A stretch of DNA of 64,000 nt. Origin: Candidatus Harpocratesius repetitus (lineage in GTDB: Archaea > Asgardarchaeota > Lokiarchaeia > Sigyniarchaeales > Promethearchaeaceae). The DNA lies in the NCBI GenBank assembly GCA_021498095.1, contig JAIZWK010000001.1:2529666-2593665 (forward strand), read 5' to 3'. The translations under genes and the position numbers were made by a program. Below are positions 46,582 through 55,055 of the stretch, piece by piece; positions within the stretch are counted from its first letter, which is position 1; each line of letters starts with the position of its first letter. The notes under the pieces were generated by a model that worked only from the letters and a program-made list of their open reading frames with translations, had not been told where the DNA came from and did no database searches.

Positions 46582-47487
46582 ATGAACAATGGTTCTAACT
46601 CCCACCACGATCTGGCGACCCTTTTAGATCTTTTATCCCTGAAAGGACAGAAAGCGAAACTCTTCAGCGAGATTTTACGTCATCCAGGTATAAGGGCCCC
46701 TCGCTTAAGTGAGTTAACCAACATTCCTCAAAATAAAGTATATCAATTGCTGGATGATCTTTCTGCAAGGAAATTGATAATGATTGCAGAAACTCATCCA
46801 AAGAAGTATTGGCCATGTGATTTAAACGGAATTTTGGCAGATAAAAAAGCACATTTTACAAAAAAAGTGTCAGAATTCGATACTATGCAAACGAAAATTG
46901 CAGATCTCATGCAGACGCTTCAATTTGAATCAGAAGAAATGGATCAGCGAAAGCATCCCCCATTTATCACCAGTTATGATCTGGTTGTGGGTTCACCTAC
47001 TCAGATATTTCAAGAATTAAACTCTTATATTATTCAAGCGCGGAAAACACTCCATTTTTTTGGAGATTGGAATTTATATGTTGTTGGGGTGAAAGAGGGT
47101 GTTACAGATACAATTGAACAATTACTGAAATGTTATCCAATTCAAATTTCTCAGATAATCGTATTTAATGAAGATTTACTAATGAATTTACCACAGCAAC
47201 AAATTCAATTTATTCAATCACGTGATGGAAAAATGAAAAACCGCATTAATTACTATATGATCAATCGTTCAGCGCTACGGTATGGTTTTGTAATTATTGA
47301 TTCACTTTTGATCGGCTTTTTTTTCGAGAATCCGTTGTTACGAACATTTTGTTTGGGTTTATTTTTGGAATCTCGTCATATCTGTAATGAATTTCTCAAA
47401 ATGTTTAGAACTACAAATGAAAAAGCACATAAATCATTCCAAGAAATGCTCCAGTATCATCCTGAATTAATGAAAAAATTGATATAG
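46582..47487 (+). CDS. TrmB-family transcription regulator
   Basis: A 301-residue TrmB-like regulator: an N-terminal winged helix (residues about 15-80, KAKLFSEILRHPGIRAPRLS then IPQNKVYQLLDDL), a coiled coil at about 85-115, and a phospholipase-D-like/TrmB effector domain (SYDLVVGSPTQIFQELNSY). I start it at ATG 46582; an in-frame TTG at 46573 is possible. TrmB proteins bind sugars or other effectors and control transporters or cell-surface genes. The membrane-protein gene 120 bases downstream may be its target. Confidence 0.8.
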   Translation: MNNGSNSHHDLATLLDLLSLKGQKAKLFSEILRHPGIRAPRLSELTNIPQNKVYQLLDDLSARKLIMIAETHPKKYWPCDLNGILADKKAHFTKKVSEFDTMQTKIADLMQTLQFESEEMDQRKHPPFITSYDLVVGSPTQIFQELNSYIIQARKTLHFFGDWNLYVVGVKEGVTDTIEQLLKCYPIQISQIIVFNEDLLMNLPQQQIQFIQSRDGKMKNRINYYMINRSALRYGFVIIDSLLIGFFFENPLLRTFCLGLFLESRHICNEFLKMFRTTNEKAHKSFQEMLQYHPELMKKLI

Positions 47488-47526
47488 CTATATCATATAT
47501 TTTTACCATTTTCAACTTTTTAAAGT

Positions 47527-47585
47527 ACCACCTTTAGGGGGTGATATTTTTATTACTTAAATTGATGTGGGTGAACATTAATATA
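47527..47585 (+). promoter_or_regulatory. Possible operator before the membrane-protein gene
   Basis: Two imperfect inverted repeats, ACCACC-tttag-GGGGTGA and GGGTGA-x-TACACC, lie before a good ribosome site (TAGGAGC). They would suit the adjacent TrmB regulator but this is a guess. Confidence 0.3.
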
Positions 47586-47608
47586 CACCAACAATAGGAG
47601 CGTATCAA

Positions 47609-48151
47609 ATGAAAACAGGAAAAATAATAATTTTAGTAAGTCTTTTATTAATGTTAGTTGCCACAATCTTTCCATTTTTGGTTGTCAAAGTAAATGGGAC
47701 TCCGCAAGGTGATATAACTATTAATTATGCCGGATATAGCTTTATCTTCGGCTCATTGGGATTATTTATGTTTGTTATTTATATGATGCAAGGTGCAGAC
47801 GCATTAAATCAAGCATATGGTGCAGCGGGATTAACATTTTCAATCACCACTATGACCATGGTTACAACTTCAATGCCAATTGTTATGTTGATTGGAATGA
47901 TTTTACTTTTATTTGCAAGTTTTCGAAATCCTGTGGTAGCGTTAATCGGTGGATTATTTATTTTGATATCTAGTCTATTAATGATAATCTTTTTCGATAG
48001 TTTCATTTATGCTTCATTAATAGCTTATGGATTGTCAACAAGTGGCTCTAGTTATTCCGTTGGCTATGGTTATGGATTATTTATAATTGCTGGTGCAGGT
48101 TTGATTAGCATAGTAGGTGCAATTATTGGAATCAAAGAAAATAAAGAATAA
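47609..48151 (+). CDS. Four-helix membrane protein
   Basis: A 180-residue integral membrane protein with four strongly hydrophobic helices (residues about 5-27, 42-64, 82-105, 108-128 and a weaker fifth at 153-175), GATA-poor loops and a Gly/Tyr-rich segment (SGSSYSVGYGYG) near 148. TAGGAGC precedes the ATG. I do not recognise a family; it probably depends on the TrmB regulator next door. Confidence 0.6.
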   Translation: MKTGKIIILVSLLLMLVATIFPFLVVKVNGTPQGDITINYAGYSFIFGSLGLFMFVIYMMQGADALNQAYGAAGLTFSITTMTMVTTSMPIVMLIGMILLLFASFRNPVVALIGGLFILISSLLMIIFFDSFIYASLIAYGLSTSGSSYSVGYGYGLFIIAGAGLISIVGAIIGIKENKE

Positions 48152-48343
48152 AGAATAAAGTCGTAATAAATATTGTAGACATCACATAACATCGCTTGTA
48201 AATATATGGAAAGGGGAGTTTAAACATTTAAAATGGAATAAAAGTAATTATTCCTTTTTTTTTCTTTTAAACAACAATTAATTTTTCTCTGCCATTTTTT
48301 TACATTTTTTACATTTTTTCTCTTCAGTCTTTAAGGTTATGTT

Positions 48344-49426
48344 CTAAACTTCAAAGAACAACCTCCTTTTTTCTTTTTGTAAAAACCACACATTTTCTTT
48401 AGTATTTTCAAGCATCTCCCTCTCGATCACCTCAGTTAAGCTTGATTGATAAACATTTAAACTCGTTTCCCATAATTTAGTGTGACATTTGATTTGTTGT
48501 TTGCGGTAAAATTGCCAACAGTTAAAAATATATGCTCTCAGATATATCTGAGCTAATTGTGGGAAGGGATGGTGATTTCGGAACGATTCATGGATGGAAT
48601 TAAGCATGCGAAATCCCGTTTCTTCGAACCATCTTTTTTTATAAGTTCTGGAGAGCCAGCGGCTCCATCGAGCTAAATTCTTTCGAGGATGAAGAGTGGT
48701 AAAAAAACCTTCAATTTCTTCAACCGCTTCATCAAGCGCAAGTTTTTTTCTGCGGAATTGCTCACGAACCTGCAAAGCTGATTTACTTCGATGTGCAGTT
48801 AATACTAAATTCACATAAACGGAGCTCGGCCAAGGTTTGGTCTTTGGACTCTGTGCGAACAGATATTTTTCACATAATCCCTTTTTACCATACAAAAATT
48901 CCTTGAAAAGCCTCTTAACTTTATGGAATTTTTTAGCAAGAATTAAAACGGGAAGTTTTTGATCTTTTAATTCTTTGATAAGCGAAGCGCGGTAGAATTC
49001 GCGGTCCATTAGCGCATAACTGAGGTTAAATCCTTGAAATTTGAGCCATTTTGCGAAAAGTCCAATATGTTTTGCACGGTATTGTTTGTGGCGAAGGAGT
49101 CGGAATTCTGAAAACAGAGTCATACCACATCCTTGAATTGCTATGCCTTGAAACAAACGGGCTTTACGAGTTCCCGGTTGTTTATGAGTTCCAACTTCAA
49201 AAGGCGGTCTAGGTTTTCCATAGTACGGATACTCTGTGTTGTCGACCAGCAACCGCATTTTTGACCCATCAATCGAATGACTTCGAATCTTTTGATTCAC
49301 ATGGTTTAAAAGGTTTCCGAAGATAAAGTGAATATCTTTCTCAGATAATAGCCTAAAGAATTTATCAACATCAGTCTGATGAGGGACTAACCGTCTCTTA
49401 CGAACTCCATCGCGAAAGTCCTTCAA
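48344..49426 (-). CDS. IS4-like transposase, main (C-terminal) frame
   Basis: 360 residues with a DDE transposase core: first Asp in RLLVDNTEYPYYG, second in YALMDREFYRAS, Glu in the Y-x2-R-x3-E motif of TYKKRWFEETGFR. The first codon is TTG, within a four-base overlap with the upstream frame (AATTGAA). The N-terminal DNA-binding part is in the other frame, so a -1 slip at CTTAAATTG is needed for the whole protein, or the copy is a frameshift mutant. Confidence 0.8.
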   Translation of the reverse strand: MKDFRDGVRKRRLVPHQTDVDKFFRLLSEKDIHFIFGNLLNHVNQKIRSHSIDGSKMRLLVDNTEYPYYGKPRPPFEVGTHKQPGTRKARLFQGIAIQGCGMTLFSEFRLLRHKQYRAKHIGLFAKWLKFQGFNLSYALMDREFYRASLIKELKDQKLPVLILAKKFHKVKRLFKEFLYGKKGLCEKYLFAQSPKTKPWPSSVYVNLVLTAHRSKSALQVREQFRRKKLALDEAVEEIEGFFTTLHPRKNLARWSRWLSRTYKKRWFEETGFRMLNSIHESFRNHHPFPQLAQIYLRAYIFNCWQFYRKQQIKCHTKLWETSLNVYQSSLTEVIEREMLENTKENVWFLQKEKRRLFFEV

Positions 49427-49695
49427 TTTAAGATTAAATTTCTTTCGGTAGTGCTTAGAAAGTTTTTGTTAAGATAATTTGAAGCATATTCGATGGATTT
49501 CTTGCTGGCTAAAGCGTATAGTTTGACTAAAATGAAATCACAATAGGTATACAGTCTTGGACGAAATTTCTGAGCGATTTCCGATCGACCCACCAACTTG
49601 TTAACATAAGATTTAAATTCTCCACGGAGAAATAAATTTATAGGGAAAGGTGGGAGGGACGATTGGGGAATCGTCGTTTCTGTAAAAGAACTCAT
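49423..49695 (-). CDS. IS4-like transposase, N-terminal frame
   Basis: 90 codons forming the N-terminal part of the transposase (helical, basic), ending in TGA exactly where the main frame opens. Two relics of the same insertion sequence end are at 39.1 and 42.5 kb, so the family has been active in this genome. Confidence 0.7.
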   Translation of the reverse strand: MSSFTETTIPQSSLPPFPINLFLRGEFKSYVNKLVGRSEIAQKFRPRLYTYCDFILVKLYALASKKSIEYASNYLNKNFLSTTERNLILN

Positions 49696-49696
49696 A

Positions 49697-50052
49697 ATCT
49701 ATCAAATATATTTTCTCCTTTCCCTTCAAAACTGTTCCGGTCTTCGCTTATTGTCGTATTGATTCGTTTAGATTATAACCTTGAAGACTGTCTCTTTCTT
49801 TTTTTCTTAATTAATCAATATTCAAATAACTTTAACGACATTATTTTTCCTGGTTCAATTTACATTATCCTTTTTTCCCTACTTGCTTTAACTTTTTCCC
49901 AAGTAGGCTTGAAATCGTTAACTTGAATAAAATGGTTGAAGAACAATAATCTTGGAATAAGATTGTAAAATTGCGAGCTATTTAGCATATCATTTTTCAT
50001 TTAATTTTATTATTCGAATATAATTTTTATTTCATCACATCTCATTTATTTT
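49697..50052. other. Gap with insertion-sequence end and a promoter
   Basis: Includes the right end of the insertion sequence (to 49790). A TATA-like ATATAATTTTTAT near 50018-50030 lies about 30 bases before the next ATG. A short plus-strand open frame at 49663-49926 crosses the insertion-sequence end and is not a gene. Confidence 0.45.
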
Positions 50053-50949
50053 ATGGATTTCATGAGCGTTTTTCAATTTTCAAAACTTATGCAGAATAAA
50101 ATAATCGGAGGAGAAGTTAAATATATTTCACTTATTAGTGATGAATCTTATTTGTATGCTGGAACGAACTATGGTTCGATAAATCTTTACAAGAAAGGTT
50201 CGTTTGAACACGTTGAAACAATTAAGATTTGTGATAAAGATTCCATCTATAAAATAATCATTGATGATGATTATATTTATGTGGCTTCTAAAGGTTGCGT
50301 TTCTATTTTGGATAAAAAATCGCATGATTGCATTAAGAAAATAAAAGATCATAAAAATGAAATTTCAGGTCTTGCAGTTAATGAACGTTATCTCGCCACT
50401 GGTGGCTATGATAATATGATTTTTCTCTATGAAAAAGAAGGATGGAAGCAATGTGTGGAACTTGAGATTCATAATGATTGGGTTATTGATTTGAAGTTGG
50501 ATGAAAATTACTTATATTCTTGTTCTGCAGATTCAACGTTAATTAAATGGGAAATTGAATCAGATAAATACTTTGAATTTAAGAATCCTCATGGATATAG
50601 CTTTAAAAGAATTGCTTTAATAAATACTAAAATTATTGTAGGGGATTATTGGGGTAATATTTATGTAATTAATCGAGAAAATGGGGAAATTATCAAACAT
50701 TTGGATGATACAGATTACATTATTACAGGTTTAGCAATTATTGGGAAAATTCTATTTGTTTCAGTGATGAATAGACCTTTCTTTCACATTTATGAAATTG
50801 ATAAATTTACTCACTTAGCAAAGGTAGATTTAACTAAAGGATGCTTGGGATGTTATGCAGATGAAGAATATGTATACTTTGGTCATGAGGAATGGGGAGG
50901 TATAGAAATCTGGGATATTAAAGAATTTATTTCCAATAATACCAAATAA
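50053..50949 (+). CDS. WD40-like beta-propeller protein
   Basis: A 298-residue cytosolic protein made of about seven 35-40-residue beta-propeller blades of the WD40 type (for example RYLATGGYDNMIFLYEKEGW and YLYSCSADSTLIKWEIESD), with no signal peptide. Such proteins are protein-binding platforms. It is short for a full propeller but could close with seven blades. A TATA box lies upstream and the stop codon lies inside a 10-bp tandem array. No neighbour points to its partner. Confidence 0.75.
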   Translation: MDFMSVFQFSKLMQNKIIGGEVKYISLISDESYLYAGTNYGSINLYKKGSFEHVETIKICDKDSIYKIIIDDDYIYVASKGCVSILDKKSHDCIKKIKDHKNEISGLAVNERYLATGGYDNMIFLYEKEGWKQCVELEIHNDWVIDLKLDENYLYSCSADSTLIKWEIESDKYFEFKNPHGYSFKRIALINTKIIVGDYWGNIYVINRENGEIIKHLDDTDYIITGLAIIGKILFVSVMNRPFFHIYEIDKFTHLAKVDLTKGCLGCYADEEYVYFGHEEWGGIEIWDIKEFISNNTK

Positions 50950-51050
50950 TGCTCAATAATGCTCAATAATGCTCAATAATGCCCAATAATGCCCAATAAT
51001 GTCCGTAAATACCTAATAATGCCTAATAACATCCAATAACTTCTAATAAC
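50941..51050. repeat. 10-bp tandem array across the propeller gene stop
   Basis: Eleven units with a 10-base period: GCTCAATAAT three times, GCCCAATAAT twice, then degraded units. The first unit codes the last residues and contains the TAA. Its TAATG core is shared with the iterons at 45331 read on the other strand (TAATGTTGCA). Confidence 0.9.
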
Positions 51051-51162
51051 GAGTAAATTTTGAGAAATAGAATGGGTTTTAAGTGATACATTTTCACTTT
51101 GAAAAAAGCGGAAGTAAAAAATGAGAGGAATAACTTATCCACTATCTTAAAATATGAATATA

Positions 51163-51689
51163 TCAAATTTTTTGAATTGTTTCAATCCAAATATCTTTAG
51201 GAATTATTCTATAATGAGGTTGATATAGTTCTTTATAGATTTTAGAATAGTGAACTGCAGGAAAGTTGTTTTTTTTTATATTATCAAGAAAATTAATGGT
51301 AGTATGTTTAGAGATGCAAAATGGAGTATTATATATAGTTTCAATCATAAAAGATACCAGATCTTCAAAATTTTTTTTAGAATTTCGTTTAAATCCTTCA
51401 AATTTCTGAGTTAGCACTTTGGAACCTTGATAAAATGCAGATGCAATTTGAGAGGATGTAATATGTTCTGCTTTACATCGAGCTAAATTAACTCGAATTA
51501 TAGGATTGAATATACCAATCTCGTAATAAAGAGGAGTATGGTTATCAGGTTTTAAATCAGACATTTCATTTTCTATCATTTGTAGACAAGATAATTTGTC
51601 CGAAATCATATGTTCAGAACCAAAAACTGCTTGATATAACAATTTATAATAGTCTTGGATCTCGGATTGGGGAAATCGAGTAAATTCAT
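51163..51689 (-). pseudogene. 5'-truncated gene of a conserved unknown family
   Basis: The frame from 51642 down codes LYQAVFGSEHMISD near its start and PAVHYSKIYKELYQPHYRII near its end, a pattern I recall from an uncharacterised bacterial and archaeal protein family. The frame stays open upstream to about 51690 (reading TRFPQSEIQDYYK), but there is no ATG, GTG or TTG before the TTG at 51642. The start region runs into the dispersed repeat at 51694, so the insertion of that repeat probably removed the 5' end. It may still be translated from TTG. Confidence 0.55.
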
Positions 51690-51693
51690 TTGA

Positions 51694-51922
51694 AAAATGG
51701 AAGGAAATCCGAAATTCTTGTATCGATTATCTACAAAATCCAAATCATTCTTAATTTTAAATTTATCGAAACATCATTTAAGATAAAAAAATCTTTTTTA
51801 GTCAATTATTCAAAGAAAAATGGTGGAAATATGAAATTTTTGACCAGATTTAAGAGTTTAAAAAAATATATTCAAATAATGATTGGATGAACAAGAATAT
51901 TGTCGAAAATATTTACCTAAAA
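51694..51922 (+). repeat. Dispersed 230-bp repeat, copy 2
   Basis: Counterpart of 42229-42455. Its peptide frame starts with ATG at 51831 but is cut short by TGA at about 51888. Confidence 0.6.
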
Positions 51923-51953
51923 GAAAAAAAAAGGTTAAAATAAAAAATTTAAC

Positions 51954-53771
51954 TTATTTTCGGCGTTTTATTAAATACACTAAAGCAATTAAGGAAACTA
52001 AAGATGCACAACTAATCATTTCAATAGGAGCTCCTGGAATATTTGAGAAGATTCCTCCCTTCAAATTACGATTTTCTCCTATTTCTCCATCTTGTATTTG
52101 CTCGGCTGTTGGTGGTTTATAACCTTCTCGAACTAGCGTTTGAGATATTGAATAACTAACAGTTTCACCATCAATATCATATTTTGTGTTTGTTGTATTA
52201 ACAAATGCCATAGTAACATCAATATATTGAGCATATGAAGCTAAAACCATATCACTATTATATTCAACTGCAAATGAAATTGCAACTGCTGAGTTGTTAT
52301 AATCAATCCCTTGATTCGCTAATCCAGTTGCCAGTTCTTCTTCTAAATCCCCTTCAGTGTAGTTTAATAAAGTTGCGAGGGTTTCAAAGTCAACTCCACT
52401 TAACGACCAAACATATCCAATTGATTGCTTATCTACATGGAATGATGAGATTCCTCCAATTTCAAATAAATCTTGAATAGAGTGATCAAAAACAGCTTCA
52501 TCTTCTCCTTCTTGTTCTGCGTATTGTACAGAAAAATTATAGACATCTAATCCCCAATTATACCAATCTAAAAAGCTAAAGTCTGTAGGGTAACATAGTT
52601 CAATGTTTGAAGATAGGCTTGAAATCGGAGAATATACCGTTCCAGATGGGATAAAAGGATTTGTTGGGTAATAAGGAGTCAAATAAAGACCCATTTCTAA
52701 TGGAAAATAGTGGTTATTCGGATAAGCTGGAAATTCTGTTCCATCATCTAGCGGATCTACAGAGATTCCAATTGAATCAGTGGTGTTATCATAATAAGTA
52801 TGACTAGATAAAGGTAAATTCTCGAATTCATCTGCTTCAATATTATTTAGTTCCGAAATTGCAGTATCTAACCCAGTTTTGATATAATTATAAAAATTAG
52901 AATCAAAATAAGGTTTAAATTTTGAATCAAAATCTTCAAGTTTTCCTGCCATATATTTAGATGGTAAAGTCCAATTGTTATCATTTCCAAACAATATTGA
53001 TCCTTCTATCATATCTGTAGAAATATTATTTGTTTTCAAATCCAAATTATAGATATCACTTATATTCATCTTTATATCAATATCCATCGATATATAATCT
53101 AATAAATCTCCCATAAAGTTTGAGAAATTGAAACTATTAGAGAAAACATCTTGATTTGCATTTTTTTCAATTTGATCAACAAAATAGCCCCCAACTTCGT
53201 TATAGTAATTAGAACTGGCTTGTAAGTCAATATTATTAGATGCAGTATAAATTAATTCATCACCTAATTCAAGCCCATAATCGAATTTTGTCTCTCCTTT
53301 GGGATCTACAATATTTATTTTAAGGTTATAAGAAGCTTCATTAGTATTTACAAAACTAAAGCGACAATAGATATAAACCATTAATGTTTTTTCTTCAGCA
53401 TAAAATGCAACATTTTCATAATTTTTGTGATTTTCCTTATTAGCATAATACATAAAAGATTTTTGAACAAGAACAGCTTCATTTTCATCTGTAAGAAATA
53501 AATCATAAATATTTGCATCATCTGAATCTATAACTTCCATTTCTACTGAAATTGCTTTTCCTTTTGTAAGTTCAATTTTAAACCAATCATGTCTATCTGA
53601 AAGAGAAAATGCAAGACCTGTATGAACTCCTGTTGTGATGAGAGCAGCGTTTGCCAAATCATCATTTGGTTCATAATCACTATCATCTAGTGCTCGTGAA
53701 TAAATAGGTGAAAAATAACTTGCTATTAATAGCACTAAAAATAATATTGATATTTTAATTGATTTTTTCAT
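51954..53771 (-). CDS. Secreted, membrane-anchored protein with PPC-like domain
   Basis: A 605-residue surface protein. Seen: signal segment (residues 7-20, ISILFLVLLIASYF), a beta-sandwich of the pre-peptidase C-terminal (PPC) type at about 30-155 (DYEPNDDLANAALITTGVHT, DRHDWFKIELTKG), a long mixed middle, and a C-terminal membrane helix followed by KRRK. The middle 430 residues have no recognised domain. It is expected outside the cell, anchored at both or the C-terminal end. It faces the truncated gene and repeat on one side and a long empty gap on the other. Confidence 0.75.
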   Translation of the reverse strand: MKKSIKISILFLVLLIASYFSPIYSRALDDSDYEPNDDLANAALITTGVHTGLAFSLSDRHDWFKIELTKGKAISVEMEVIDSDDANIYDLFLTDENEAVLVQKSFMYYANKENHKNYENVAFYAEEKTLMVYIYCRFSFVNTNEASYNLKINIVDPKGETKFDYGLELGDELIYTASNNIDLQASSNYYNEVGGYFVDQIEKNANQDVFSNSFNFSNFMGDLLDYISMDIDIKMNISDIYNLDLKTNNISTDMIEGSILFGNDNNWTLPSKYMAGKLEDFDSKFKPYFDSNFYNYIKTGLDTAISELNNIEADEFENLPLSSHTYYDNTTDSIGISVDPLDDGTEFPAYPNNHYFPLEMGLYLTPYYPTNPFIPSGTVYSPISSLSSNIELCYPTDFSFLDWYNWGLDVYNFSVQYAEQEGEDEAVFDHSIQDLFEIGGISSFHVDKQSIGYVWSLSGVDFETLATLLNYTEGDLEEELATGLANQGIDYNNSAVAISFAVEYNSDMVLASYAQYIDVTMAFVNTTNTKYDIDGETVSYSISQTLVREGYKPPTAEQIQDGEIGENRNLKGGIFSNIPGAPIEMISCASLVSLIALVYLIKRRK

Positions 53772-55055
53772 GAATAAAAATCCACCTTGACATAAAATGT
53801 CAAAGGAATAAATAATGAATTTGACTTTTAAATTTATGTTGATTTTATGATTTGGATTTTCATAATAATAAAATTACTCCAAAACAATTAAAATACAAAG
53901 AAAAAACCGAAAAAAAACCGAAAAAAAACCAAAAAAATACAAATTGGAATAAAAAGTAAATAATAATAAATTCATCTGCCAAATGAGATAAGTATAATAA
54001 TTATCGAAAATCTATCTTTAATCTAACTGATTTCTCTCATCATAAATCATACATCCATAATCTAAGAGAATGATGAAGTAAGAGCGTTTAAAATCTTAAT
54101 TTGAAAATTGATTTCAGGAATTATTTTAATAGAAAAAACATTTCAACGTAAGGTTCTTAGAGAATTCATTTCCATTTTGGTCAAATAACCGTTTATCGTG
54201 AAATTTATAAGTTAACTGGGCATATACCAAATTTATTTACCGAAATTATTCAAAATATGGCTATTTTTAATTACGAAGGATCAATTCACTAACACCTCGG
54301 TTTGAATTTTTTTCCCCCATTTTTCGTTTAATTGAAATAATCGTTTAATTTCTGAATTATTCCACTCATTAAAGAGCATTTTTGGGCTAAATCGGTGTGA
54401 AACAATGGTAATTTATAAGATTTTGGGTTCATTTGTGATTGTAATATATGCCTGAAGTCGCTGTTCTAAACCCTCAGGTGTTTTAGGACCAGTTTAATGC
54501 ACGCGAGTCTTAATCCTACTATTAATATTCTCCGCCAGATAATTTAATAAAACTTTTGTCACAAATAGTCTTGTATTTCCTTTATAGCAATTGTAACTGC
54601 GGAAAACATATTTTTGCCAGTTTGAGAGTTTTATAAAAATATCAATTTATGCATATCCCTGCGTTTCTTTGTCATAAGCTTTAAAATAGTGTATGTTTTG
54701 CTCTAAAACTTCAATGAAATTGTCAATGAGATTTTTTTGAATGATAATATTGAAATAATTTAAAAAATAAGGCTTCTCTTAATTGATCCTTCATTCTTAA
54801 AAAGGGTCCAAAATATTTTAATTTGAATTTTTGTTCAACAAATTTCAAAATGGAATGGAATATTGAAATATGGAAAAAACATGCAAATTTTTAATTTTTT
54901 ACCAATCTCTCTAATATTGATAAGGGAAAATATAATTTTAAAAAATATCAAAATCAAAATTTCTTTTCTATCTATTTACATTCAAATTAGCATTAAAATG
55001 CCCCTACTATTAGTATGTTTTTAGAAATTTGCCATTCTCGAATATTTATTCGCTT
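53772..55055. other. Long gap with tandem repeat and a decayed frame
   Basis: A 10-11-base A-rich repeat (AAAAACCGAAA type) lies at 53893-53935. The minus strand at 54494-54738 holds two open pieces that read like real protein. Bases 54830-54925 match 6170-6255. No intact gene is seen. Confidence 0.45.
54494..54738 (-). pseudogene. Decayed coding fragment
   Basis: Two adjoining open pieces on the minus strand: NFIEVLEQNIHYFKAYDKE, ending in a stop at about 54655, and, in another frame, WQKYVFRSYNCYKGNTRLF with LAENINSR, ending at 54494. The composition is that of true protein. The family is unknown; a transposase relic is one option. Confidence 0.3.

Larger units (their letters stand above)
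48325..49790 (-). mobile_element. IS4-like insertion sequence with TIRs and 6-bp TSD
   Basis: A 1466-base element. Its ends are inverted repeats of about 25 bases: CAGTCTTTAAGGTTATGTTC at 48325 and, on the opposite strand from 49790, CAGTCTTCAAGGTTATAATC, 21 of 25 alike. TCTCTT flanks both ends (48319-48324 and 49791-49796), fitting a 6-bp target duplication, although the flank is low-complexity. It holds a transposase in two overlapping frames. Confidence 0.8.

Noticed and set aside
49663..49926. Open frame of 87 codons across the insertion-sequence end
   Set aside because: It crosses the inverted repeat and target duplication, so it is an accident of the insertion.
50941..51050. CRISPR or telomere-like array
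   Set aside because: Units are 10 bases with no spacers; it is a simple tandem repeat.
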